Under the pieces are notes generated by a model. It did no database searches. It saw only the letters and a program-made list of their open reading frames with translations, and was not told the origin of the DNA. From Cenococcum geophilum 1.58 (lineage: Eukaryota; Ascomycota; Dothideomycetes; Gloniales; Gloniaceae), in contig KV748209.1 of NCBI GenBank assembly GCA_001692895.1, forward strand, positions 310,001 to 374,000: 64,000 nucleotides of DNA. Reading direction: 5' to 3'. Position numbers and translations under genes: made by a program. Each line of letters starts with the position of its first letter. The first letter of the stretch is position 1. Shown piece after piece: positions 1 to 9,262 of the stretch.

Positions 1-2801
1 ACTGTTAATTTGGTTACCTATTAGTTAATAGACTGCAAAAGCTTCTTAATAAGGCTGGCCACGGCCATAACACTAATAGATCTGCTATTAAAGAACTAAC
101 TAGACTCTGCCACCACTGCTAGAAGTTTAGTAGACCCCTAGGTAGATTTCGCTTCACCTTATAAGACGACGTTAATTTTAATTATAATATTATTGTTAAC
201 ATTATGTATATTAGCGGCTCCCCCCTACTATACGTAGTTGATAAAGCAACTCGATTTTAAGCTAGCAAATAGCTACGAGATATTAGCGCCAAGTACACTT
301 AGGACGTTCTTCGAATATGCTAAATTAACAGCTATTTAGGACTACTAGACTTAATCACTACAGACGCTAGGAAGAACTTTATTAGTAAGGAGTTTAAGCA
401 CTACGCAGCTACTATAGGAGTAACTATAAAGTTGGTTCTAGTTAAATTACACAATTCTATTAAAATAGTAGAACGCTACTACGGCCCGCTACGACGAGCC
501 TACTAAATCATTACGACTAAAATCCCTGAAATTAGTAAGGAAATGGCCCTATAAATGGCCTTTAAAGCTATTAATAACACGGCCGGCCCAGAAGGCCTAG
601 TCCCTATACTCCTAGTCTTTAGAGCCTACCCCCAAATAGTCGAATTGGATGCACTATTACCTTTAGTTATATAACGAGCTGCGGCTATTAAGAAAGCAAT
701 GGTAGAAATCTAGAAGCTACGAGCTAAATAATAGATCGCTAACGCTTTTAATATACGAAATAGACCACGAACTAACGCTATTTACGGCCTTTTACCTAGT
801 TTGCCTGTCTTAGTCTAGAGAGAAGGTAATACTGGCTAAAGTGGTTATTGGGACGGACTATATATACTACTTACCGTTAACGGTAAGACCTACACCGTAA
901 AGCTACCAAATAGGCCTACGACCTTCCGCTCTACGGTTGTAAAACCTTACCTACTAGACCTATAAGACCTAGTTAAACTACAAGAGTCTGCCGAATTAGA
1001 TGAACTAGTACCTTTACCAGCCGAACCTTAATTATTACCTAAGGCTGAACTATAGCTACCGCTAAAGCGAGGTAGAGGTCGCCCCCGTAAATACCTATTG
1101 CTTACGACTGTCGCAGACACAACTGTTACGGATACTATAATAGATATAGACGCTTTTACAGGTGATATTACGGATATTGCGGGTATTGTAGATATTACTA
1201 TCTACTTATAGGACGATGATACCGCAGATACGGCTAGCACTACTATTTACTTATAGAATAATAGCAATACCCAATTTAGCGCTTTACGACAAAAGGAGGT
1301 CATAGGCCTACTTAAGAAAGGCGTCTTTAAGATTATTAAACTATATAATATACCAAAGGGGGTTAGACTCTTCAATTTACGGTTTATTAATGAGATTAAG
1401 AATAAGGGAACCGATAAAGCCTTTGAGAAATCACGACTCGTTGTATAGGCCTATAATGACTTAGAGAAAGAGCTAGTCCTTACTTAGTTACTAATAATTT
1501 AACAAGTTAGCCAGCGGCTAATTCTCTGTATCGCTGCTATATTACTATAGACACGACTCTACCTCTAAGACATCTTATAAGCCTACGTCTAGTCTACTAC
1601 GAACCTAAACCTCGAGTTCTATGTATGACTACCACACGAGCTAAATAAACAATTGGGAATTAATACGGACTCCATTCTAAAGGTTATAAAGCTACTTTAT
1701 AAAGTACCTGAAGCTAGAAACTATTGGTTTAAGACCTACCATTTATACTACGTTAATTAGCTGTAAATGGACCAGTCCACGTATAACCCTTGCTTGCTCT
1801 ATAGCGATAAGCCTTTTAGAATTGTTGGCCTATAAACTAACGATATACTATTCCTTATAAATAATACCTTTATAGAGGCTAAATAAAGCGAACTATATAA
1901 GGCTAAATTTATAGCTAAGGAGCGAGAGTAATTAACCGCTAATATACCAATTAAGTTTAATGGAGGACTTATTTAATTAATATAAGATAGGAGTATTACG
2001 TTAATGTAAAAGCGCCAGTGTAAGAACCTTAGTGTGGTTAACACTACGCTAGTAGATAGTACTAGCTTTAGAGGAGTTACGCGTGGCCTACTTACGCTAA
2101 AGGACTAGTATATCGCTTAACGCGCCAGAGGAGCCTATATCGCCTTAGTCTATTAGCTAAAGGTCTTATTTAACCTATCCTTTACTACTTAGGTAATTAA
2201 CCCAGTTAAAGATAATATAAAGAGTCTTAATAAGCAATTAAGCTAGCAGATTAAGAACGTAAATAGAGGCCTGAAGTTTGTTAAGCTAGACGTTAATACC
2301 TTATAACTCCTGGTATTTACGGACGCTTCCTTTACTAATAATAAGGACTTATCTTCGTAAATTGGCTACGTACTTATACTAGCAGACGCCTTAAATAAGG
2401 CAAATATCGTCTACTGGTCCTTAATTAAGTGCAAAAGAGTTACTAGGAGTATATTAGCCTTAGAGTTATATAGCATGGCGCATGGTTTTAATATAGGCGC
2501 TGCAATTAAATCTATGCTAGATAAGGTCTTATAGGTTAACTTGCCACTTGTTCTCTATACTAATTTAAAGTCTTTATATAACTGTCTTATCTAATTAGGA
2601 ACTACGTAAGAGAAACGCTTAATAATTAATATAATGTGCCTTTGCTAAGCCTATAAACAAAGACAGATTACTAAAGTTAAGTAGATTAATGGAGATACTA
2701 ACCCTGCGGACGCTATAATAAAGGGTAAGCCCTATACGGCACTATTACAGCTTATTAACATAAATTAAGTTGAATTATGGGCCGTAGGGTAGGTTAAGTG
2801 A
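1..2801 (+). pseudogene. Copia polyprotein remnant (integrase, RT, RNase H), RIP-mutated
   Basis: Read with TAA/TAG taken as former CAA/CAG, one frame gives the pre-integrase region, then an integrase core with a YISGSP stretch, then FISKEF and a VERYYGPL-like stretch (about 370-500). A proline-rich linker ending in GRGRPRKY follows at about 1070-1100. The reverse transcriptase has QKEVIGLL, LFNLRFINEIK and NREFYVRPP-like stretches (about 1290-1680) and a LQTDDTLFL-like motif near 1830-1860. RNase H has FTDASFTNNKD near 2320-2345 and a C-terminal NPADA-like motif near 2700. The window-edge truncation and many in-frame stops make it non-functional. A TGA at 2799-2801 is near the expected end. 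It would have acted in the cytoplasmic virus-like particle. Confidence 0.9.
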
Positions 2802-2826
2802 ACGGATTTAACTTTGGTTTAGTGTT

Positions 2827-2893
2827 GGCGCTAGTACTAAGCGAGCCAATAGTGATTTTCTATCCTGGGGATGGAAAATCCTAATTAGTTGGC
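2827..2893 (+). repeat. Hairpin module M1, copy a
   Basis: A 67-bp sequence from GGCGCTAGTACTAAGCGAGC to CTAATTAGTTGGC with a near-palindromic core, GATTTTCTATCC opposite GGATGGAAAATC, bracketed by GCCAAT and ATTRG. The same module is found at 34455-34527, 44535-44607, 50976-51048 and 53793-53865. It lies between the pol stop and the 3' LTR. The sister element at 8629-14961 lacks it at the matching place (about 14620), where it reads straight into TTGGCAGAAG. A TTGGC repeat lies on each side, but TTGGC may belong to the module itself. Confidence 0.85.
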
Positions 2894-3063
2894 AGAAGTT
2901 AGGTTCGGCAGAATTTGGCAGAATTCGGTAACATGGCAGAATTTGGCAGAATTTGGTAATATAGCAAAATTTAGCAGAAAGTCGCTATTGAGTATATATT
3001 ACGAGTAGTCTAAAAGACTTAACTTTAAAATATAAATTAGCCTTCTTTTTAGAGTTGCTTTAG

Positions 3064-3233
3064 TGTTGGAATATTAATCACGTGACGTAGTCATGGGACT
3101 ACGAAGCGAGACTAACTGTCTGACCTTAGAGCAACCCCTTTCTTTTAGACAATAATTAACTACCAACTTCAACACCGCATACGTACCACTACGAGTGATA
3201 TTCGTGCACGTTGATAAAGCGAGTATACCGACA
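3064..3233 (+). repeat. 3' LTR of C1
   Basis: 170 bp beginning TGTTGGAATA and ending TATACCGACA, with TG...CA ends in short inverted repeat. It is nearly the same as the LTRs at 8629-8799 and 14791-14961, the differences being almost all transitions. It contains ATCACGTGAC, so a CACGTG box is kept here. Confidence 0.95.
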
Positions 3234-4140
3234 AAAAGAGAATCCGTTTTTTTATTACTAAGTTCCTATAAACCTTATTCTATAAGCTTCTACTCCTTAA
3301 AATAGACCTTCTTACGAACTTTCTTAAGACGAAGTAGATGGGTAGACGCCGTAATATAAGTATCTAGGGCCTTCTATTCCGTGTTCTAAGAATACTTAAG
3401 CTTTATAAGGGCCTATACTAGGTTACTATTAAGCTTTATAGTAGCAAATTAAATATAAAACCCTATAATAAATTACTTAGGGAACTTAGAGACTATTAAG
3501 AGTTATAGGACGCGTATACTTAGTATTAGAAGTAGAGCGAACATCGTAAGATAATTAAACGTTTACTCTAGTATACTCTAAATAGAAAGAGGGCTATTAA
3601 GATAAAGGACTCGCTAATATAATATAAACTAATCCCTCTTTCGAACAACAAGAATACGGAGATGGTATTACTTCACTAAGTAATAATATTATAGTAATAG
3701 TGCGGGTATAACGTTGCGCGTATAAAGAAGAAGAGGCTTTAGGTATTATAAGTAACGATATTAACTAAATTAATTAGATGGATATTACACCTCTAATAAA
3801 TAACTTAGAGATACTAGGTATCTTTAAGGATAAAAATAAAGAGGAGGGAGATAGTATTACAAACGCTTTAAGTATAATATTATAACTACTTAAAAAAGAG
3901 TTAAAGGAAGCTAGTTAGTTAATATAAGCACAGTCTAGGATAAAACCTATAGAACTATATAACGAGGAATAGTAGCTAAGGTTATATAACGTGCTACGTA
4001 TTAAATAAGAGGAATAAGAGGAACTTACGTACCTTACGTATAATACGTATATTATATATAAAGAGGATTTTATAGGAGTACGGTTGTATATTTAAGGACC
4101 CTTAGTCCCTACCTAAATAGTTCCTTCCTTGTAGTAATTC
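3234..4140 (+). pseudogene. Unidentified RIP-damaged coding relic
   Basis: No family recognised. With TAA/TAG read as Gln, long stretches of the + strand have protein-like content. One frame around 3460-3650 is rich in Arg, Lys and Gln (LNRKRAIKI-like). Another frame from about 3620 to 4090 is acidic and helical (KDKNKEEGDS-like, then LLKKELKEA). The change of frame near 3630 suggests at least one indel. The basic part loosely recalls the C-terminal part of fungal DUF3435 recombinase relatives, but no diagnostic residues were seen, so this is only a guess. Confidence 0.3.
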
Positions 4141-4270
4141 TTAGAATATAATTAGAGTTAATTTGTTAGGCAACCACTCTACCAGTTATTATTACGTTGT
4201 TAACTTACTTGCAATACCTATATACCTAGCCCATTAACAAGTCCACCGTAGTTCCTGCTATAAGGCTCCG
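4141..4270. repeat. Dispersed repeat shared with 30375-30530
   Basis: Shares a TAGAATATAATT word, then CTATATACCTAGCCC and then a GTAGTTCCTGCTATAAGG stretch with 30375-30530, in the same order and orientation but with a different length between blocks. This points to two diverged copies of one unidentified element or duplicated segment. Confidence 0.6.
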
Positions 4271-4756
4271 TTATATATATGCTAAGGCTATATATTATAT
4301 ATAGGATATTTTAATAACCTAGTTTACTAATTTTATTATTGTATATACCCCGTATATGCCTAGCATATAACCTTTTATTTATTAAATACTTTAAATTCTA
4401 TTAAAATAAATATTAAAGTAGTTAAATAGCTTTTAGTAAGTATATATAATATATTAGTAGTGTATATGCTAAGTATATACTATAGCGTAGCTTACCTTAT
4501 ATAAAATATAAAGGGAATACCTTAAAGGGCAGTATAAGTTAATAGATTGTATATGCTAGGCATATGCTTAACATATACTAGGCATATATAGCTATAATCT
4601 TTTTTAAATTTTTTAAATATTATATTAAAAGTGTCTGTATATGCCCTGTATATGCCAGGCATATATAGGGTATATACGCTAGGATATTTGCAATTTAAGA
4701 TTAATAACTGTGCATTTTCTATTTTATTTAAATTGCATATGCATTGTATATGCGTA
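4271..4756. repeat. AT-rich tract with iterated TATATGCC/GGCATATA palindromes
   Basis: No gene seen. The tract contains at least eight copies or variants of a palindromic word: GTATATGCCTAGCATATA near 4352, GTATATGCTAAGTATATA near 4460, GTATATGCTAGGCATATG and CATATACTAGGCATATA near 4550-4590, GTATATGCCCTGTATATGCC then AGGCATATATAGGGTATATA near 4635-4670, and GCATATGCATTGTATATGC near 4735-4752. Such iterated short palindromes resemble subterminal transposase-binding sites or operator clusters, but no matching element end was identified. Confidence 0.55.
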
Positions 4757-4861
4757 GGCTAAGCGTGGTCCAAAGCTGAGCGTGGTCCAGGGTTAAATTT
4801 GAAGTTCGGACTACGTTGAACTTCTGGACCACGCCGAGCTTTTTTCGGACCACGCCGAGCT
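4755..4861. repeat. Fold-back with paired GCGTGGTCC repeats
   Basis: Two direct copies of GAGCGTGGTCC-like sequence on the left (about 4762 and 4779) face two GGACCACGCCGAGCT copies on the right (about 4826 and 4847), with a GAAGTTC/GAACTTC pair inside. The unit could fold into a long stem. It looks like a small inverted-repeat element or the end of a DNA transposon. No coding sequence is present. Confidence 0.55.
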
Positions 4862-4881
4862 GTGAGCCCGCTTCTGGCAGG

Positions 4882-4923
4882 CTCTACGTAGCCGAAATAA
4901 GTGTCGGTTTGGGGCACGTGCGC
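4882..4923 (+). repeat. Left terminal inverted repeat of mariner-type element
   Basis: 42 bp identical, in reverse complement, to 6448-6489. It is GC-rich and apparently spared from RIP, unlike the transposase between. The inner end has the palindrome GGGCACGTGCGC. Confidence 0.92.
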
Positions 4924-5103
4924 GCCCCACCCAAACAAAGCCCCTAAGTATGCCTCACAATCATAACAAACCTCACAATACCACCATTTCGCACCCAAAT
5001 TCGTTCGGTGTAATTACCAATTATAACCCGAGTCACCAAGGAGCCTGCATCCCAAAAGATGCGGGTAAAACACTTTACCCTACCCCCAGAATTATACTAT
5101 AAC

Positions 5104-6387
5104 GCTAGGGAAAATAAGCATCTAAAGACTCCTCTATATATAGGAGTTCTCTACGCCAAAATCTTTGGCTAATTGCTAGGTAAGGCTATTCCTCTAGCTA
5201 TTATATAGTAGGCTACTANAATTACTAAGCGCTCTTAGTAANATATTATAGCCTTAAAGTAATATAGAACTATATATAATTCTANGCTAGAAATAAGAGG
5301 GAGAAATTAAGCCCTTATAAAGGAANACACCCACGCTATTACCATATATTTAGANGACCCTAATCTTAATTAAGACTTAAAATCAGCCCTATAGTAGACT
5401 ATTATTTAAAAGGCCCTAAATTATAAAGATCTTTTAATGGTTCTAACTTAGAGAATAGGTTGCTAACCTCTTAGAAATAAGCTAATTTAAAGAGCTATAA
5501 AAAAGGATAAAGGGTATATTAATATAAAGATAGAGGAAGAGAAGTGGCTTAACCTAGAGTAGGCAGATAGAAGGAAGAACTGGTACTATTTATAGCTAGA
5601 AGAAAGACCCTATTCTAAGGACTAGAATAATATTACTTTTTATAATAAATATTACTTTAGTTTAGGCGTAAAAGAAACCCATAGGATTAAGAGAAGGAGT
5701 AGTAATCTTTACCGCTATTTACTATAGAATGTTTATAGAAAGAAGGGGGTTACTAAAAAGGATAAAAAGGAGAAGGCCTAAGAAAAGAAGCATCTTAAAC
5801 TATTTAATATCTTTATTGTTATTAGCAGGACCTAGAAGAAGTTCTTCTTATATAAGGTAGATAACTAGGTAGGGAAGATAAACTTAAAAGCCTATACTGA
5901 GCAGGTATTGCCATAGCTTCTTTTAAAGTTTAATATTAAGGGAATTACTTTATATTAGGATATAGATTTAGCGTATAATGTAAGGTAATAAGCTCCGCAC
6001 TACTTAGCTATATAAACCTATAAAAGGTAAATAAGTAACTGGCTTAATGCCAGGCACGGCTGTGCGGAATAATATATATAGGTAAGGTGACTTTGTTACC
6101 TAATATATAAATTAAAGGAGTCTTTAGCCTAGGTAAAGGAATGGGACTTAAAGCTTCTAACATTACCTAGTCTATTACTAGATCTATTAATTATAAAGTC
6201 CTTAGCCTATCCTATTAAAAAGAAGTTCCATTTAAAGCGCGTAGAAGAGGAGGATACAGCACTAGAGCGTTTTATAGATGTTTAGAAGAACTAAGTGGAC
6301 CAGGAGAAGATTATAGAGATATACAGCTGGTATACGAAGCGCCTGCATAAGTGTATTAGGGCTAACGGGCAGATGACTCGATATTGA
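5104..6387 (+). pseudogene. Tc1/mariner transposase remnant
   Basis: The frame, read with stops as former Gln, has an N-terminal helix-turn-helix-like part. A stretch ITFYNKYYFSLGV then HRIKRRS follows (about 5630-5700), corresponding to the region before the first catalytic Asp. ITLYQDIDLAYN near 5945-5980 is the second Asp region (QDNAPxH in intact relatives). LTLPSLLLDLLII near 6160-6195 is the degraded PSxSPDLNPIE region that holds the third acidic residue. The end is TGA at 6385-6387. Dozens of TAA/TAG codons rule out function. The start is not certain. It would cut and paste the element by binding the inverted ends. Confidence 0.8.
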
Positions 6388-6447
6388 ATTAATTTGGCTA
6401 TATTGTGGTGTTGTAAACGATGATCGTGAAGCATGATTTTGGTGGGT

Positions 6448-6489
6448 GCGCACGTGCCCCAAACCGACACTTATTTCGGCTACGTAGAG
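6448..6489 (-). repeat. Right terminal inverted repeat of mariner-type element
   Basis: Reverse complement of 4882-4923, ending GGCTACGTAGAG. The transposase stop at 6385-6387 lies about 60 bp inside it. Confidence 0.92.
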
Positions 6490-6606
6490 GCAGGCTCCTG
6501 GCAGGATTTTGATTTTCCTGATCGTCCTGGTTGTCCTGACAGGAAACTAGTATTTCCTGATCGTCCTGTCAGGTTCCTGTCAGGTTCCTGGCAGGATACC
6601 CCCTAA
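6490..6606. repeat. CCTGACAGG/CCTGGCAGG cluster
   Basis: Repeated CCTGWCAGG palindromes and CCTGATCGT words follow the right end of the mariner element. The same words return at 8101-8205, so the mariner element and the tandem repeats between may sit in one low-complexity locus. Confidence 0.7.
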
Positions 6607-6639
6607 GCGACACCCCTCCTAATACCCCCCCCAATGCGA

Positions 6640-6740
6640 GCCCTATGCCCCCCCCCCCCCCGCCCCCCCCCCCCCCCCCCCCCCCCCCTAATGCGACACT
6701 CCCCCACCTTAGGTGCGCGCGCGCGCGCGACACATAGTGC
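6640..6740. repeat. Poly-C tract and (GC)n run
   Basis: C-run at 6648-6661, one G, then C-run 6663-6688, followed by (GC)n at about 6713-6729. The frame of Pro codons across it is a by-product of the homopolymer. Such tracts can form i-motif/G-quadruplex and Z-DNA and are prone to length errors in assembly. Around them 6607-6893 has no recognisable gene. Confidence 0.8.
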
Positions 6741-6893
6741 TATCGGGCGCGACACACAGTGCTATCGGGTCCCCGCTATATTCCCGATAGCCTACACGTG
6801 CCTCTGCCAAGTTACCCCCTTTGTAGCCACCTTATTTTTTACCCTTCCTTACATCCTCCCTACCTTAGGAGGCACTAGAACAGCAGCCAGCAG

Positions 6894-7040
6894 AGGACCG
6901 TCGCTAGAACTAGACAACTGTTGCTAGAACCAGACGACCGTCGCCAGAACTAGACGACCGTTGCTAGAACCAGATGACCGTCCTAGAGCTAGACAACCGT
7001 TACCAGAACCAGACGACCGTCCTAAAACCAGACGACCGTT
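6894..7040. repeat. 20-bp tandem repeat array
   Basis: About seven imperfect copies of a 20-bp unit with consensus close to GCYAGAACYAGACGACCGTY. Variation is mostly transitions. The first units of the second array at 7311-7365 are related, so the array belongs to the larger duplicated block. Confidence 0.8.
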
Positions 7041-7610
7041 ACGACGACCTTTCGAACAACTAGCCGGCGAATACCACGAACGATTCAATTGATCGATCGA
7101 TCGATCGAATTAAACCAGAGCTTCGATATCGGCCCATCACCGAATCGAATCAAGGCCTCCTAGGGAGGCTCCCTAGACGACCACCGTTCGAATGTACAGC
7201 TAGCGAACGGCCATAGGGAACGATCTGAATTAATTAGAGCCTTCGATTGGCCGACCCCTCCCCCAAATTGAATTGGATACTGACATAGGCAGGCAGGCAG
7301 GAGGCAGGTAGGAGAGGACCGTCGCCAGAGCTAGACGACCGTCGCCAGAACCAGACGATAATCGTTCGAACGACCAGCCAGCGAACACCACGATCGATTC
7401 AATCGATCGATCGAATCGAACCAGAGCCTCAATATCAGCCCGTTACCGAATCAAATCGAATCAAGGCCTCCTAAGGAGGCACCCCAGACGACCACCGTTC
7501 AAACGTACAGCCAGCGAACGCCCATAGAGAACGATTCGAATTAATACGATCAATCGAATCAAGCAGAACCTTCGATCGGGCCGACCTCTCCCCCGAATTA
7601 CAGATACAGA
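7041..7610. repeat. Two tandem copies of a block of about 315 bp
   Basis: Copy 1 (about 7051-7280) and copy 2 (about 7365-7600) share in order TTCGAAC, GCGAA..ACCACGA, a (GATC/TCGA)n run, AGGCCTCCT..GGAGGC, AGACGACCACCGTTC, AGCGAACG and CCGACC.CTCCCCC. The offset is about 314 bp at the left and about 330 bp at the right. A more diverged third piece with GGCCTCCGCGAGAGGCTCCT is at about 7805-7860. No gene is recognisable. Confidence 0.75.
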
Positions 7611-7740
7611 CAGGTAGGCATAGACAAGTAGGGGCGACAGGCAGGCACAGACAGGTAGGCACAGACAGGTAGGATGGTAAGACAGGTAAGACAGGTAGGA
7701 CAGGCAGGACAGGCAGGACAGGCAGGACAGGCAGGCAGGN
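7611..7740. repeat. GACAGGCAGG simple repeat
   Basis: Runs of a 10-bp unit, GACAGGCAGG/GACAGGTAGG, ending in an ambiguous base at 7740. The minus-strand Leu-Pro-Val repeat frame across it is an artefact. Confidence 0.85.
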
Positions 7741-8011
7741 ACTAAGCCTAGTTAGGAAATCGGCACACGGCCGGCGGATCATCGGGAACACCGCCAATCG
7801 ACGATTTGGGGCCTCCGCGAGAGGCTCCTCAGTCGATCGCCCGACGCCCGAGCGATCGTAGAGCTCCTATGACAGACGCAGGCGGTAGGCAGGAAAGATT
7901 GATTTGGATTATTTAGATTATATAATTAAATNAATTTTNTATTTTTTGACTAGCTGTAAATACTGGAGTGTTAATATACCCTATTTTTAAATCTAGAATT
8001 TCTATTGTTGT
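7741..8011. other. Intervening DNA, no gene seen
   Basis: 7741-7900 holds the diverged third relative of the 315-bp block. 7900-8011 is AT-rich with two ambiguous bases. Nothing coding was identified. Confidence 0.5.
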
Positions 8012-8205
8012 CCTGATGGTCCTGATGGTCTTGATGGTCCTGATGGTCTTGATGGTCCTGATGGTACTGATGGTCCTGGAGGTCCTGGTGGTCCGGGCGA
8101 CCTCCTGACAGGTTCCTGACAGGATGCCGAGTGTGAGTGTCTCCTGGAGCTCCTGACAGCCCTGACAGGAGCTGTCAGGAGCTGTCAGTACTATCAGGAG
8201 GCACA
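8012..8205. repeat. 9-bp CCTGATGGT minisatellite followed by CCTGACAGG words
   Basis: 8012-8098 is a 9-bp tandem repeat that in one + frame would read Pro-Asp-Gly and later Pro-Gly-Gly (collagen-like), but it stops within about 12 codons after the array and has no start context. 8101-8205 returns to CCTGACAGG/GAGCTGTCAGG palindromes. The array directly abuts the broken 3' end of the delta Copia element. Confidence 0.7.
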
Positions 8206-8628
8206 AACATTTTGCTGATGTGTAAAGGTAATATCCGAACGCGTTATAGTGGCTATATAGAGTACTAAACCCAGTTTTCTTTAATATAGCATTATAGAAG
8301 CTGGTAGGGATATAGGACGGACTAATAGGTCCATATTAGGGGACGGACGCGTTAGACAAATTATACGGTAATTAATAGGGAGGAGTTCCGATTCTGCTAT
8401 AGGAGTATTTAAAAGACGCCCTCTAAGATCTATCTTATACTAGTTAGCTATATTCTTAATATAGGCTTCCTAGGATAGCTATAGGAGCCTCTATTTATAA
8501 TTATATAGCACGTAAATTTTTAGGAACTATTTTAGCTCGCTAAGGGTACTTATCTAGTATTCCTTGCTTAGCTCCTTAATTACTTTTTAAGCTTTCTTCT
8601 TATCTATCTTTTAGTAGCAGAAGATAAT
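8206..8628 (-). pseudogene. Copia C3 RT, distal part
   Basis: Minus-strand reading gives the residues after the active site, IIFCY, then KAKKVIKEL and LSELKQFLNIHVL-like sequence, then LLQLSQEAYIKNIA and a final TRSDITF (TRPDIAFA in intact Copia). The break after this motif lies at the CCTGACAGG array. Joined at ATAAT to the piece that begins at 14962, the YVDDIIF-type active site is restored in register, which proves the interruption. Confidence 0.85.
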
Positions 8629-8799
8629 TGTCGGAACGTTAATCACGTGATGTGGTCACGAGACCACGGAGCGAGGTTAACTAATCTGACCTTGGAGCAA
8701 CCCCTTACTTCTAGACAACAATCAACTACTAACTTCAACACCGCATACGTACCACTATAAGTGATATTCGTGCACGTTAATAAAGCGAGTATACCAACA
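8629..8799 (+). repeat. 5' LTR of C2
   Basis: Begins TGTCGGAACG and ends TATACCAACA. It contains AATCACGTGATG and a GTGGTCACGAGACCAC inverted repeat. Immediately after it comes CTAATCAGTAGACG, resembling the CTGATCAGTAAGCG that follows the 5' LTR of C7, so this shared stretch is a candidate primer-binding site. Confidence 0.95.
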
Positions 8800-9262
8800 C
8801 TAATCAGTAGACGTATAGATTAGGAAATACGCAATAGCAAAGCTTAAAACCACGTATTAGCTTAACTGCTAACGCGTTAAATCGCAGAGCTATCGCCCTA
8901 TTTTAGTTAAAGGAGAAAACTACGTTACCCTCGAAGCTCGAGACTACGTATTAGCCTACTGATGCGTTAGATCGCCTAGAGAATTATATCTTTACTTAGA
9001 AAGAGCTACGTTATCCTCAAAGCTCAAAACCACGCATTAGCTTAACTGTTAACGCGTTAGATCGCCTAGAGGACCCTTAAAGCTTAAAACCACGTATCAA
9101 CTTAACTATTAATACGTCAGATCGCCTAGAGGACCGTATCTTTGCTAAGAATTATCTATAGTATCTAAGAACTGTAGATTCGTCAATAGGACACGTACAC
9201 ACCTTTACACTCTTACTTTAACACTTAAATAACAACCTACCCTTATACCTACCCTTATACCT
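8800..9262 (+). other. C2 untranslated leader with repeated CCACGTATTAGC words
   Basis: Holds four or five imperfect direct repeats of about 60-70 bp, each with AAGCT(T/C)(A/G)A(A/G)ACCACG(T/C)AT and GCGTTAGATCGCCTAGAG (near 8840, 8935, 9020, 9085). No ORF is expected here. The repeats might be packaging or dimerisation signals, but nothing in the sequence proves this. Confidence 0.55.

Larger units (their letters stand above)
1..3233 (+). mobile_element. Ty1/Copia retrotransposon C1 (family alpha), 5' end outside window
   Basis: The 3' part of an LTR retrotransposon. It aligns along its length with the full-length element at 8629-14961, and its first bases match about position 11640 of that copy, so the gag and protease parts lie outside the window. 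It has integrase, reverse transcriptase and RNase H coding remains, an untranslated tail with repeated GGCAGAATT words, and a 3' LTR at 3064-3233. Many C-to-T and G-to-A changes separate it from the second copy. Unlike that copy, it carries an extra hairpin module at 2827-2893. Confidence 0.93.
4882..6489 (+). mobile_element. Tc1/mariner-type DNA transposon with 42-bp terminal inverted repeats
   Basis: The left end 4882-4923 (CTCTACGTAGCCGAAATAAG and onward to CACGTGCGC) is the exact reverse complement of 6448-6489. A DDE transposase remnant lies between. Tc1/mariner elements duplicate TA, and a TA sits symmetrically at 4885-4886 and 6485-6486, so the strict element may be 4887-6484. A direct GCAGG also flanks the longer ends (4877-4881 and 6490-6494), but the neighbouring DNA is full of CCTGGCAGG words, so this may be chance. 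Isolated N calls within suggest uncertain consensus bases. Confidence 0.88.

Noticed and set aside
3234-4140. Assignment of the relic to a Starship-type DUF3435 captain
   Set aside because: Only a general basic helical character is seen. No tyrosine-recombinase residues, so the name is not used.
4759-4998. 79-codon minus-strand frame
   Set aside because: It spans the GCGTGGTCC fold-back and the mariner inverted end, so it is not a gene.
6634-6927. Pro-rich 97-codon frame over the poly-C tract
   Set aside because: The Pro run is homopolymeric C, and the downstream part has no recognisable content.
7471-7797. 108-codon minus-strand frame with Leu-Pro-Val repeats
   Set aside because: Product of the GACAGGCAGG simple repeat, and it includes an ambiguous codon.
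7913-8206. 97-codon minus-strand frame with Thr-Ile-Arg repeats
   Set aside because: Antisense reading of the CCTGATGGT minisatellite, with ambiguous codons.
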